A stretch of 64,000 nt of DNA, from the NCBI GenBank assembly GCA_910588285.1, contig CAJUQB010000001.1:1-64000 (forward strand), read 5' to 3'. Shown one piece after another: positions 16,619 through 25,801 of this stretch (its first letter is position 1; each line of letters begins with the position of its first letter). The notes under the pieces were generated by a model. That model was not told the origin of the DNA. It was given only the letters and a program-made list of their open reading frames with translations, and searched no databases. The position numbers and the translations under genes are program-made. This DNA comes from an uncultured Lachnospiraceae bacterium. GTDB lineage: Bacteria; Bacillota; Clostridia; Lachnospirales; Lachnospiraceae.

Positions 16619-18301
16619 CTACACATTCCGCCTTGTGGCAAAGGCTCCATATAGATCCAGCCGTCCGTACCCCCATTCCCGATTGGGATACAGCCGTTCG
16701 TCATCCCGCGCAGCGCCCTGGATCAGCATATTTTTGATATCTGATGCCGTAATGCGGCTGGCGTTTCCGCGGACTACCGCCCATTCCAGAATCAGTGCGG
16801 CGGCCCCGGTGGTAATGGCCGCAGCCCCGCAGGTTCCGGTCCGCGGCGTGAAGCGGTTCTGGGTGTTGGCCCCCAGGATCTCAACGGCAGGAGCCGACAG
16901 ATCCGGCTTGACATTTCCGCTGATGGTGTAGCCGCGGCCGGATTCCAGGAACAGGCTGTTATTGGCAATATTATAGCCCCCCACCGTAATGGGCAGGCGG
17001 GTGTTGCCGGGCACCGTTATGGTGGTATCCGGGTTGGAGCTTAGGAAATAAGTCCGCCCGGACTGGAGCTCCTCTAAGGGCAGCCAGATATGGAAATTGC
17101 CGTTAAAAATGTTTTCCCCATAGACACGAAGAGTCCAGACACCTGCCCCGGGCGTGATGAACCGCAGGAAAATCAGACGGTAGTCATTTCCCGCAAAGGT
17201 GATATTCTTCTCTAGCTCTACGGTTGTATTTTCAAAGACAAAATGATACCGCCAGGAATTCACATTGATCCCGATTTTTCCGGTGTGATCTCCGGTGGGA
17301 GAGACAACCTCTACGGTAAATACATCCTGGTCCGTGGACCATATTTCCATAGTAAAGCCCGGGACATTGCTCCCTACATTGATTTCCACATTTTCAGAGG
17401 CCCCCTGGGACAGGCCGTTGCCATAATAGTGGTGCTGCTTGCTGGCCTCATTTCCGGCGGCAATGCACACGGCCCGCATCCGCCGGGTGACCAGGCTGTC
17501 TAAGATATTGGAGAGGGGCCCCTTCCCGCCGTGGCTTCCCTGGTTGCTGCCAAGGCCGATGCAGAGGGACAGGGGCATATTCAGCTCAACGGCCAGAAGA
17601 TCCAGATAGATCACGGCTGCCATAATATCATTTTCCTGAAATACAATAGCATCCCGAGGCGTGAAATAATAATCCCGCAGGTATTGCTTTGCCTGCTTCA
17701 GCTTGACCACGGCCAGCGTTGCGTAGGGGGCGGCGCCGATAAAGCCCTCCTGGCGGTTTTCATTGCCTGCAGCCAGGGAGGCTACATAGGTTCCATGGCC
17801 CTCCACATCCCGGGTGGGCACGAACTTCAGGGGATCCTCTGAGGCCAGCGCCATGTTGATCTGCTCGGTCCGGTATTCTGTCCCATAGAAGAAATCCCTG
17901 GGGGCAGGGCCTTCTTCTATGGTCTGATCCCAGATGGCGGCAATCCTTGTGGTGCCGTCCGCATACCGGAATACCGGATTCTGGTACTCGATTCCCGTGT
18001 CAATGATTCCCACCAATACGCCCTGGCCCTTCAATGCCAGGGCCGGCTGGTTCTGGATCTGTATAATCTCGCTTGCCTCCATAGCCTCCACATCCACAGT
18101 GGTGTATAGATTGGGGATCGAGGTGTAGGTATAGTCGCGGACCCCGAATTCCGGCAGGCCATTGCGGTTCACATAGGCGGCATAATAGCGGGGATAGAGC
18201 TGGGCAAGGCAGGGGGTGATGGCTTCTATGCTTTCCCGGTCCCCGGCTTCTATAATCAAATCATAATAGTCCTCAGAGTAGACTGCCTGTGTACAATCCA
18301 T
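16619..18301 (-). CDS. S8-family subtilase-like protein with catalytic Ser replaced by Cys
   Basis: 560 aa, similar to clostridial Csp-type subtilases. The N-terminal 85 residues form a prodomain-like segment; no signal peptide is seen. The triad positions are Asp101 in GIIDTG, His169 in EGHGTYVASLAAG, and position 491 in R-T-G-T-C-G-A-A-A, where the usual motif is G-T-S. The codon is TGC (16829-16831). The enzyme may be a pseudoprotease, like CspC of Clostridioides, or may use a Cys nucleophile. Start ATG 18301 follows GGAG. Related proteins act in spore germination or cell-surface processing; the role here is unknown. Confidence 0.88.
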   Translation of the reverse strand: MDCTQAVYSEDYYDLIIEAGDRESIEAITPCLAQLYPRYYAAYVNRNGLPEFGVRDYTYTSIPNLYTTVDVEAMEASEIIQIQNQPALALKGQGVLVGIIDTGIEYQNPVFRYADGTTRIAAIWDQTIEEGPAPRDFFYGTEYRTEQINMALASEDPLKFVPTRDVEGHGTYVASLAAGNENRQEGFIGAAPYATLAVVKLKQAKQYLRDYYFTPRDAIVFQENDIMAAVIYLDLLAVELNMPLSLCIGLGSNQGSHGGKGPLSNILDSLVTRRMRAVCIAAGNEASKQHHYYGNGLSQGASENVEINVGSNVPGFTMEIWSTDQDVFTVEVVSPTGDHTGKIGINVNSWRYHFVFENTTVELEKNITFAGNDYRLIFLRFITPGAGVWTLRVYGENIFNGNFHIWLPLEELQSGRTYFLSSNPDTTITVPGNTRLPITVGGYNIANNSLFLESGRGYTISGNVKPDLSAPAVEILGANTQNRFTPRTGTCGAAAITTGAAALILEWAVVRGNASRITASDIKNMLIQGAARDDERLYPNREWGYGRLDLYGAFATRRNV

Positions 18302-18497
18302 AGCTGCTCCATGAAAATAGCTCTTTTCTGTATTTTATTGAAAAAGGGTGGAAATTATGATTTCGAATTTTTTCAAAGAAATGGTGTCTGTACCAAAGGA
18401 TTTCTGTTATACTATAATACAGGATGGGCAGCCCGGCAAAGGGGCTGAAATGACATCCGGCATATTGTGAAGATGGAGAACAGAAAGGAGGATGGGT

Positions 18498-19019
18498 ATG
18501 ATCTATGTTCTGATTGCTGCAGCTGTGTTTTTGCTGGATCTCACCGTGAAAGGGCTGGTGGACAAGAAGCGGGAGCTGGGGGAGGAGACCCCGATATTAC
18601 AGGGACGTATCATTTTGCGCAAGTATTACAATGAGGGGATTGTCTTTGACCGGCTGCAGAGGTGGCCGCGGCTGGTAAAGCTTCTCTGCGGCGTCATGAT
18701 GATCCTGCTGTGCGGGATGTGGGCAACGGCGCTGCGCCGGAGGGATAACCGGGGTCTGAAGCTCGGCCTAAGCCTTGTGATCGGCGGAGGCGCCAGCAAT
18801 TTGTGGGACCGTCTGACCAAGAACCATGTGGTGGATTATTTCAGCATCAGGAGCCGCTTCCCCAGGATCCGGCGGATTATATTTAATATTTCCGACTGGT
18901 TTATTTTCCTCGGGAGCATCTGTATGCTGCTGTTTCAGCGTGATACGGACGGTTTTCCTGTAAAAAGGGGGAAGGAATCAAAACGGGCAAAAAAGGAAGC
19001 AAAAAAAGAAGTGCCTTAG
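18498..19019 (+). CDS. Signal peptidase II (LspA) family protein
   Basis: 173 aa from ATG 18498, six bases after AAGGAGG; ATG 18492 is too close to the site. It has four hydrophobic segments and the family motifs YNEGIVF (for N-x-G-x-x-F), GGGASNLWDR, VVDYF and FNISDW. Both catalytic Asp residues of the aspartyl lipoprotein signal peptidase are present. A basic C-terminal extension (KESKRAKKEAKKE) is longer than usual. The N-terminal region is divergent from a standard LspA, so this may be a second, specialised copy. Confidence 0.8.
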   Translation: MIYVLIAAAVFLLDLTVKGLVDKKRELGEETPILQGRIILRKYYNEGIVFDRLQRWPRLVKLLCGVMMILLCGMWATALRRRDNRGLKLGLSLVIGGGASNLWDRLTKNHVVDYFSIRSRFPRIRRIIFNISDWFIFLGSICMLLFQRDTDGFPVKRGKESKRAKKEAKKEVP

Positions 19020-19031
19020 GGCACTTCTTTT
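19004..19031. terminator. Terminator overlapping the lspA-like stop codon
   Basis: AAAAGAAGTGCC (19004-19015) pairs with GGCACTTCTTTT (19020-19031), loop TTAG. The stop codon lies in the loop. A-tracts and T-tracts flank both sides, so it can also end transcription from the opposing cold-shock gene. Confidence 0.8.
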
Positions 19032-19138
19032 CCATCAAATGGGATTCAGCAATATCACTTAGCTTGATAATAAAAATTAAACATAAATCGAATTTCTATA
19101 TATTAAGACTCAGGTACATTGTGAATAAACCGATTAGA

Positions 19139-19339
19139 TTAGTGGATAACAGTTACGTTGATTGCCTGAGGTCCCTTAGAACCCTCAGTTACATCGAACT
19201 CTACGCTGGCGCCTTCCTCCAAGGACTTAAAGCCGTCCATGTTCAGCCCTGAGTAGTGAACGAATACATCATTTCCAGCTGTATCGGAAATGAAACCGTA
19301 TCCCTTTTGGTTGTTAAACCATTTTACTGTACCCTGCAT
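19139..19339 (-). CDS. Cold-shock protein (CspA family RNA chaperone)
   Basis: 66 aa, MQGTVKWFNNQKGYGFI onward, with RNP1 (KGYGFI) and RNP2 (VFVHY). This is a standard single cold-shock domain that binds single-stranded RNA/DNA. GGAGG lies eight bases before the ATG. A longer frame upstream is the 5' untranslated region. Confidence 0.96.
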   Translation of the reverse strand: MQGTVKWFNNQKGYGFISDTAGNDVFVHYSGLNMDGFKSLEEGASVEFDVTEGSKGPQAINVTVIH

Positions 19340-19388
19340 GTCCAGTACCTCCAAGTATAAAATATATGTCACTTCATGACATGATCTT

Positions 19389-19417
19389 AGGATAGCATAT
19401 TTCAAGGGAAAAGTAAA
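19389..19417 (-). promoter_or_regulatory. Cold-shock gene promoter
   Basis: Minus-strand -35 TTTACT (19412-19417), 17-bp spacer, extended -10 TGC-TATCCT (hexamer at 19389-19394). The 50-base leader before the ATG contains ATGTCA/TGACAT, a short hairpin that could take part in temperature-dependent control. Confidence 0.5.
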
Positions 19418-19476
19418 GGAAAATATGCAGATTTCAGGGAATTTTTGTATTTTTTTTATATTTTATTATGATATTA

Positions 19477-19980
19477 TTATAATGGTGTAAAGGGAATCTG
19501 GTGGTTTTTGAAAAAAAGCATGACCAGGCGGTCCCATTCCTGCTCTAAGGACTTGTCCAGGGAGAAGGAGCGGTAGGAAATTCCGGTGGTGCAGGTCAGC
19601 CTTCTGTCCTGATACCGGAGGTTTAAAAACATGCCGGAAATGTCCTCCGGCCGAAACCGGCAGCCGGAGCGCTCAATGGTGCGCTGCTGGTTCTCTGGGG
19701 ACAGCTGGAATACAAAATGGAAGGACAGGGGCGTCCGGCGGCCCTTCATCAGGTCAAAGCACATGGGACGAACCAGGGAAAAGGGGCAGATGTCATTCTG
19801 GCGCAGCTGCTCGTATTCTTCATCCGCCGGACCGTAAAATTCCGGGTGCATATGGCCGTCGATGGTGTGGGTGATACAGGTGGTGATGGCGGCCTCGGGC
19901 ATCAGAAAATGATCCATCAGGTCTGTTCCCAGCAGTTTGTTCATAAAATCCTTAATATCTACAAGCTCCAGTGCGGTCAT
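19477..19980 (-). CDS. DUF5721-like protein of unknown function
   Basis: 167 aa, soluble, starting MTALELVDIKDFMNKLLG. It contains the conserved-looking segments THTIDGHMHPEFYG, RPMCFDLMKGRRTPLSFHFVF and LNLRYQDRRLTCTTGISYR. I associate this pattern with a Lachnospiraceae family (DUF5721), without a known role. It ends in a beta-rich and amphipathic C-terminus. It is a single gene between a cold-shock gene and a MITE-like element. Confidence 0.6.
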   Translation of the reverse strand: MTALELVDIKDFMNKLLGTDLMDHFLMPEAAITTCITHTIDGHMHPEFYGPADEEYEQLRQNDICPFSLVRPMCFDLMKGRRTPLSFHFVFQLSPENQQRTIERSGCRFRPEDISGMFLNLRYQDRRLTCTTGISYRSFSLDKSLEQEWDRLVMLFFKNHQIPFTPL

Positions 19981-20020
19981 GGTAAACTCCTTTTTTGAAA
20001 TAAGATTGGGAATACATCAT

Positions 20021-20343
20021 TTGATGATGTTTGGATCAAATAGGGCTTTTTTAAATTGTGTCTGGCAAATGGCACAAATTGTATCCCTCTTATGCTCCGG
20101 GTTCCGAATCTAAGAGCCCCTAAATGTTCTTAGGAAGGGCAATGGATCCGGACGCAACCGCCCTCTATGCGCCCTCCATGGCGCAGATCGGGCTTTCGGC
20201 GGCATCCGTGCCGCCAAATTGCTGTAATTAAGAAGAACATGAAGGGGCTCTAAGATCCTCCACAGTCGCAAATCGGGATAAAATTTGTGCCATTTGCCAA
20301 TATCAGTTCCGAAAAGCCCTATTTGACCCAAACATCAACATCA
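20021..20343. repeat. About 320-bp MITE-like element with long imperfect terminal inverted repeats
   Basis: Arms at about 20021-20080 and 20281-20343 match as inverted repeats over some 60 bp (shared blocks GATGTTTGG, TCAAATAGGGCTTTT and GGCAAATGGCACAAATT). A second inner pair (TAAGAGCCCCTAAATGTTCTT-like, near 20110-20131 and about 20230-20255) continues the symmetry. No open frame of coding quality lies inside. The element fills most of the gap between the DUF5721-like gene and the aminopeptidase. Confidence 0.75.
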
Positions 20344-20434
20344 TAATTTGAGTATAGCATATTTTTTTCAGATATACTCGCATAATTTGAAAAAATATGG
20401 TAAGATGGATAAGATATAGAAAAGGAGTATTGGT

Positions 20435-21715
20435 ATGGAAAAGAAAGAGACAGAAAGGCTGCGGCAGCTGCTGCAGGCGGGCACAAGCGCGGCCCTTACC
20501 GTGCAGGAGGCGGCAAGGCAGCTGGCGGAGGCGGGCTTTGAGGAGCTGCACTTTTCCCAGAGCTGGGGCTTGAACCAGGGTGGGAAATATTATATGAAGC
20601 ATCACGATACAACGCTGTTTGCCTTTACCGTAGGGGAGGGGCTGAATTACCGGGAGGGGTTCCGCATCGGAGCAGCCCATACGGATTATCCCTGTCTGCG
20701 GATCAAGCCCTGCCCGGATATAGAGACGGCCGGCTATGGACAGCTGAATGTGGAGGTATACGGGGGGCCGATCCTCAATACCTGGCTGGATCGGCCCCTG
20801 GGCGTCAGCGGCCGGGTGGCCCTTGCAAGCGGGGATCCCTTCCGGCCCAGGCTGCGTCTGGTTGATATCCGCCAGCCTGTGGCAGTGATCCCCAACCTGG
20901 CCATCCATCTGCGGCGGGGGGATGATAAGGGCGCGGAATTAAATAAACAGACAGAGCTTCTTCCTGTTTTTTCCACCGGGGAGCAGCAGGAGGGATTTCT
21001 TGATTTCCTGGCCAGGGAGCTTGGGGAGCAGAGGGAGGAGATTCTGGATTATGAGCTGTCCCTGTGCTGCCTGGAGGAGCCCCGGCTGGTGGGGGCCCGA
21101 CAGGAGCTTCTGGTGTCCCCAAGGCTTGATAACCTTACCTCTGTCCAGTCCCTGCTCTCCGGTCTGATGGCAGGCAGCAGGCAGCAGGGGGTGAACCTCA
21201 TCGCCCTGTTTGACCATGAGGAGGTTGGCAGCCAGGGCAAGCAGGGAGCCGGGTCCATGATGCTTCTGAACCTGATGGAAAAGATTTACCAATGTTTTGG
21301 AAGGACAGAATGCCAGATAAAGGAGGCTATCTATGATTCCATGATGCTGTCCGTGGATGTGGCCCAGGGAACCCACCCCAATTATCTGGGGAAGATCGAT
21401 CCCACCAACCGGCCGGTGCTGAACGGAGGCCTCTGCATCAAGGAGGCCTGCAGCCAGTCTTATGCCACGGACTGCCGGGTGGTGGCCATTGTGGAGCAGC
21501 TGTGCCGGGCCCACGATATTTCCTATCAAAAATACGTCAACCGCTCGGATATCAGAGGCGGAAGCACATTGGGGGTTATTGCCTCCGGCAGTGTACCCAT
21601 TCCCACCGTGGATATCGGCGTGCCGCTGCTTGCCATGCATTCTGCGGTGGAGACGATGGGATGGAAGGATCAGCAGGAGATGACACGTTTGGTCACAGCG
21701 TTTTTTCAGCATTGA
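20435..21715 (+). CDS. M18-family aspartyl-type aminopeptidase
   Basis: 426 aa, behind AAAGGAG with seven-base spacing. Zinc-site motifs of the M18 family are intact: A-A-H-T-D (first His), SPRLDNL, FDHEEVGS, SVDVAQGTHPNY and the late His in LLAMHSAVET. It is a cytosolic peptidase that removes N-terminal residues from peptides. The lipoprotein gene follows after 18 bp. Confidence 0.95.
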   Translation: MEKKETERLRQLLQAGTSAALTVQEAARQLAEAGFEELHFSQSWGLNQGGKYYMKHHDTTLFAFTVGEGLNYREGFRIGAAHTDYPCLRIKPCPDIETAGYGQLNVEVYGGPILNTWLDRPLGVSGRVALASGDPFRPRLRLVDIRQPVAVIPNLAIHLRRGDDKGAELNKQTELLPVFSTGEQQEGFLDFLARELGEQREEILDYELSLCCLEEPRLVGARQELLVSPRLDNLTSVQSLLSGLMAGSRQQGVNLIALFDHEEVGSQGKQGAGSMMLLNLMEKIYQCFGRTECQIKEAIYDSMMLSVDVAQGTHPNYLGKIDPTNRPVLNGGLCIKEACSQSYATDCRVVAIVEQLCRAHDISYQKYVNRSDIRGGSTLGVIASGSVPIPTVDIGVPLLAMHSAVETMGWKDQQEMTRLVTAFFQH

Positions 21716-21733
21716 GCATAACAGGGGGCAGAT

Positions 21734-22924
21734 ATGAGCGCAGGAAAGCATGTAATTGGGCGGCTGACAGCAGCCGCACTGTTGCTGGCTGTTTTGCTGG
21801 CAGGCTGCCGGGAGGCTTCGGCAGCGGTTCAGAAGGAGGAGCAGGCTCCGGTGGCAGTTCAGAAGGAAGAACAGCCTTCGGTGCAGATGGTGGAGCAGGA
21901 GCATATAAAGCAGGAGGTCCAGAGCATTTCCTCCGGCAATTATGCCTATGAGTGTCTGAATGAGACGGAGCAGGAGCTCTATGACCTGATTTTAAATGGA
22001 ATCCTGACCTTTCAGGAGAAGATCGAGCTTCCGGTGGTGGAGGTGGAGGACATTGAGCGGGCCTATCATGGGATCAACTGCGACTATGGCGGCCTGTTCT
22101 GGGTGAACGGCTATACCTACACAATCTATACCCAGGGAGAAGCAGTGATCGGCCTGGAATTTGCTCCCAGCTATACCATGGATTCGGAGCAGAAGCAGCA
22201 GTATCAGGCCCAGATTGACCAGGTAGTGGATGAGTGGCTCCAGGGGATTTCCATCCATGACAGTGACTATGACAAGGCAAAATATGTATTTGATAACCTG
22301 ATCCAGCGGGTGGATTACCGGACGGATGCCCCGGAGAACCAGAATATACTGAGCGTATTCCTGTACGGGGAGACCGTCTGCCAGGGCTATGCCTGTGCAA
22401 CCCAGTATCTGATGCGCCATCTGGGAATCCCCTGTATTGTGGTGACAGGAACAGCACGAAATGAGGCCCACGCCTGGAACATTGTGCTGCTGGACGGTCA
22501 GTATTACCATATGGACACCACCTGGGGCAACAGCCGCTACCTGAATCAGGACCAGCAGGAGAACAAGTATATTGATTATAATTTTATGTGCATGACAGAC
22601 CAGGAGCTGGAGCGCACCCACAAGCTGGATATGGAGATTGACATGCCGGCCTGCACCTCCATGGAAAATAATTATTTTGTGCATGAAGGCTGCTATTTTG
22701 ACAGCTGGGTGCCGGAGGAAATCGGGCAGCTGATTTACCAGAGCCGGGAGGAAGGCAGGGAAAGCGTCATGATCAAATGCAGCGACGATACATTATATCA
22801 GCAGATGGTGGAATACTTTATCAAGGATCAGCATATTGTTGATTACTGCCCGGAGCTGATGCAGATCTATTATATGGAGAATCCGGAGTTTTGCGAGCTT
22901 ACGATTAATTTTCATCAGCAGTAG
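21734..22924 (+). CDS. Transglutaminase-like domain lipoprotein
   Basis: 396 aa. A lipoprotein signal (GRLTAAALLLAVLLAGC) predicts lipid attachment at the Cys of L-A-G-C. A Val/Gln/Glu-rich linker of imperfect repeats (VQKEEQ) follows, then a transglutaminase/cysteine-protease-like domain with the Cys in VCQGYA, His in EAHAWN and Asp in HMDTTWG. In bacteria such proteins act at the cell surface as transglutaminases or proteases; the substrate is unknown. Confidence 0.88.
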   Translation: MSAGKHVIGRLTAAALLLAVLLAGCREASAAVQKEEQAPVAVQKEEQPSVQMVEQEHIKQEVQSISSGNYAYECLNETEQELYDLILNGILTFQEKIELPVVEVEDIERAYHGINCDYGGLFWVNGYTYTIYTQGEAVIGLEFAPSYTMDSEQKQQYQAQIDQVVDEWLQGISIHDSDYDKAKYVFDNLIQRVDYRTDAPENQNILSVFLYGETVCQGYACATQYLMRHLGIPCIVVTGTARNEAHAWNIVLLDGQYYHMDTTWGNSRYLNQDQQENKYIDYNFMCMTDQELERTHKLDMEIDMPACTSMENNYFVHEGCYFDSWVPEEIGQLIYQSREEGRESVMIKCSDDTLYQQMVEYFIKDQHIVDYCPELMQIYYMENPEFCELTINFHQQ

Positions 22925-22947
22925 AGAGGTTTTTTGCAAAGAGATCT

Positions 22948-22975
22948 TTTCAAATATGGGTGTTTATGTTATGAT
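22948..22975 (+). promoter_or_regulatory. Probable degV promoter
   Basis: -35 TTTCAA (22948-22953), 16-bp spacer, -10 TATGAT (22970-22975). It lies about 40 bp before the degV start. Confidence 0.45.
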
Positions 22976-23015
22976 TAAGTAGTAATAAAAACCACGTGTG
23001 AAAGAGGAAGATAAC

Positions 23016-23855
23016 ATGAGCTATCATATTGTTGTTGACAGCTGTGGAGAGCTGCCGGAGAAATTAAAAAAGGACGGACATTTTGAGAATGTCCCCCTGG
23101 AGATATTTGTGGACGACTATCATATTATAGATGACGAGAGCTTTGACCAGGCAGATTTTCTGCGGCGGGTGGCGGAGAGCCCCAATTGCCCCAAGTCTAC
23201 CTGTCCTTCTCCGGAGCGCTACATGAAGGCCTTTGATTGTGAGGCAGAGCATGTCTATGCAGTGACCCTCTCCGCGAAGCTCAGCGGCTCCTACAACAGT
23301 GCGGAGCTGGGCAGATCCCTGTACCTGGAGGAGAAGGGGGAGAAGAAGATTTATATTTTCGATTCCAGATCCGCTTCTGTGGGGGAGACCCTGATTGCCA
23401 TGAAGATCCAGGAATGCGAAGAGGCAGGGATGGACTTTGAACAGGTAATCGAGACGGTGGAAGCCTATATTGAGGGGCAGGACACTTATTTTGTGCTTGA
23501 GACACTGGAAACTCTGCGCAAGAACGGCCGTCTCAGCAATCTGAAGGCTTTTGTGGCCAGCGCACTGAATATCAAGCCGGTGATGGGCGCTACCAGCGAG
23601 GGGGAGATCTGCCAGCTGGACCAGGCCAGAGGCATGGGCAAGGCGCTGGATAAGATGATTCATATCATGCTGGATAAGGTGCAGAACTGCGAGGAGAAGA
23701 TCCTGGCTATTTCCCACTGCAATAATCCCAAGCGGGCGCATCTTGTGGCGGAGAAGATCGGAAGCCTGGCTCATTTCAAGGATATTTTCGTGCTGAATAC
23801 CGCAGGGATCAGCAGCATGTATGCCAGCGACGGCGGGATCATCATGGTGGTGTAG
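23016..23855 (+). CDS. DegV-family fatty-acid-binding protein
   Basis: 279 aa from ATG 23016 behind AGAGGAAG; GTG 22998 is a less likely start. The DegV fold is visible: VVDSCGELP at the start, SCP/ST lipid-carboxylate motif (KSTCPSPERYM), ALSAKLSGSYNSA-like segment (TLSAKLSGSYNS), and the C-terminal domain ending in GGIIMVV. Family members bind fatty acids for the FakA kinase. No kinase lies nearby. Confidence 0.92.
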   Translation: MSYHIVVDSCGELPEKLKKDGHFENVPLEIFVDDYHIIDDESFDQADFLRRVAESPNCPKSTCPSPERYMKAFDCEAEHVYAVTLSAKLSGSYNSAELGRSLYLEEKGEKKIYIFDSRSASVGETLIAMKIQECEEAGMDFEQVIETVEAYIEGQDTYFVLETLETLRKNGRLSNLKAFVASALNIKPVMGATSEGEICQLDQARGMGKALDKMIHIMLDKVQNCEEKILAISHCNNPKRAHLVAEKIGSLAHFKDIFVLNTAGISSMYASDGGIIMVV

Positions 23856-23934
23856 ATCCGGCTGGCGGTTCAGATAGAAGGCTGTCTGCCCCGAATTGCT
23901 GCAAATGGGCGGCCCCCTGGGCCGGGAACAGTAC

Positions 23935-23958
23935 AAAAGGCTGCTTTGGCAGCCTTTT
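23935..23958 (+). terminator. Intrinsic terminator after degV
   Basis: AAAAGGCTGC (23935-23944) pairs with GCAGCCTTTT (23949-23958), loop TTTG. Confidence 0.7.
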
Positions 23959-23983
23959 GCTGTGCAAGAAATGGGAGTAAATT

Positions 23984-25801
23984 ATGAATAAAAGAGAGAT
24001 CGGCAATCTGATTTTTTATGAACGTACCAAGCGCAATATTGGGCTGTCGGAGCTGGCAAACGGCGTCTGTTCCGTATCTGTGATTCAACGGCTGGAAGGC
24101 AGCGAACGCCTGCCGGATTCTCTGGTTCTGGAACGGTTGGTGGAACGCCTGGGGAAATCCGTGAATAAAATGGAGTTCTTATATCATGAGACAGCGTATG
24201 ATATATACTATCTGCGGGAAGCTGTGGAACGCTATGCAGAAGAGCAGCAGTACGAGGAAGCGGCTGAGGCGTTGATCTTTTATGAGAGCCTTCTGAAGGG
24301 AAAGGAGGCTCTGCATTGGCAGTATATCTGCAAAATGCGTGCAGTTCTGGCAGGGGAGCAGGAAGGGGATCATGGGAAGGCTGCCATGCTCCTGGAGGAA
24401 GCCATAGAGCAGACGCTGCCAGACTTTGAGTGGAACAATCTGGATTATTATCTGCTGGGGGAAAGTGAGCTGTTGCTGCTGCTGATGTGGATCCAGGAGA
24501 AGATGGAGGAAGATGCTGCCCATACTGTGATAGACGGGAAGCAGCTCCTGCGCTATATCCAGCGAACCTGTCAGGATGAGGAGGTGCTGGCCAATATATA
24601 CAGCAAAGCTGCGTGGGTCCTTGGAAATATGGAATTGAAGCGTCAGAATCCCAAGGAGGCCCTGTGGTATACCCTGGAGGGAGAGAAACGGCTGGCGGAA
24701 AACGGCCTTCTGCTTCACATGCCCCAGTTTCTGGAACGGATTTTACAGCTGACAGAAGAAGAGGATGAGAAGGCTTACCACGAATGGAAGAAACAGAGGG
24801 ATGCGCTGCAATGGGTGTATGAGGAGTATGATGAGCCATACGAGGGAACACGGCTGGCCTTGTGGAAGACATACCGGCAGCAGGAGGTATATATTGTCTC
24901 AGAGTTGGTAAGCCAGGAACGGAAAATCCGGCGCCATTCCCAGGAAAAGCTGGCAGATGCCCTGGATATTGACCAGAAAACCGTGTCCAGGCTGGAAAGG
25001 GGAAGATATAAGCCCAAGCAGGGAACCTTCCAGAAGATCAAGGAGTATCTGGAGATTCACCGGGATATCTGCAGTACCCGTCTTGCGGTGGAAGACTTTG
25101 CATTGCTGGAAATGGAGCGGGAAATCGCCAGGAAAAGTCACTATAAACGTTATGAGGAAGCGGAATTATTGTTTCAGCAGCTAAAATCCCGGTTGTCTAT
25201 GGAATGGGAAGAGAACCAGCAGTATGTGAAGTATATGGAAGCCTGTTTTGCAGCAGAAAAGGGCGAAATTACCGGGGAGGAGGCCATCGAGCGATGCGTG
25301 GAGGCTTTTCGGATAACCAGGAAGCATATGGAGCTGGATCAGATTGACCAGGTGGTGCTCAGCAGAATGGAGGCAGTGATTGTAAATTATATTTCCGTGA
25401 ATTATTACAGAATGGGAGAAAAGCAAGAGGCGATTGCAATTCTCGAAAAGGTGAAAGCCGGGTACATAAATAGCAAGGTGGACTTAAAATATCATTATGT
25501 GGCAATATCTCTTGTTTTGCGTAATCTTGCCGCTTGTTATGAAGAATGTGATTTGTTTGAGGAAGCAGTTGGGGTATGTGAGGATGGCGCCAGACTTGTG
25601 CTGAGATGTAAGAGGGGGAGTATGTTGGGATTTTTGGTTGAGCAGAAAGCTTATACAACAGAGCGTATGACGCATGGCAGACTTCCCGGCAAATCCAGTT
25701 ATCGTAAGGCGTACCAGATAGATAAACTGATGAGAGACGAAAGAAGAATGAGAAGCCTGCAAAACGCATACGAGTCGGACTATAAGGAAAAGATCGACTA
25801 G
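23984..25801 (+). CDS. Double-HTH XRE regulator with TPR-like C-terminus (putative RRNPP peptide receptor)
   Basis: 605 aa. An XRE-type helix-turn-helix is at the N-terminus (ERTKRNIGLSELANGVCSVS). A second, more canonical one lies near residues 304-355 (HSQEKLADALDIDQKTVSRL, then ERGRYKPKQGTF). The rest is helical, with repeated TPR-like pairs (for example EEAAEALIFYESLLKG and EAIAILEKVKAGY). This matches RRNPP/Rgg-type regulators that bind imported peptides. A secreted 51-aa peptide is encoded tail-to-tail, and a RiPP operon lies beyond. The start follows GGGAG. Receptor function is inferred, not shown. Confidence 0.8.
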   Translation: MNKREIGNLIFYERTKRNIGLSELANGVCSVSVIQRLEGSERLPDSLVLERLVERLGKSVNKMEFLYHETAYDIYYLREAVERYAEEQQYEEAAEALIFYESLLKGKEALHWQYICKMRAVLAGEQEGDHGKAAMLLEEAIEQTLPDFEWNNLDYYLLGESELLLLLMWIQEKMEEDAAHTVIDGKQLLRYIQRTCQDEEVLANIYSKAAWVLGNMELKRQNPKEALWYTLEGEKRLAENGLLLHMPQFLERILQLTEEEDEKAYHEWKKQRDALQWVYEEYDEPYEGTRLALWKTYRQQEVYIVSELVSQERKIRRHSQEKLADALDIDQKTVSRLERGRYKPKQGTFQKIKEYLEIHRDICSTRLAVEDFALLEMEREIARKSHYKRYEEAELLFQQLKSRLSMEWEENQQYVKYMEACFAAEKGEITGEEAIERCVEAFRITRKHMELDQIDQVVLSRMEAVIVNYISVNYYRMGEKQEAIAILEKVKAGYINSKVDLKYHYVAISLVLRNLAACYEECDLFEEAVGVCEDGARLVLRCKRGSMLGFLVEQKAYTTERMTHGRLPGKSSYRKAYQIDKLMRDERRMRSLQNAYESDYKEKID

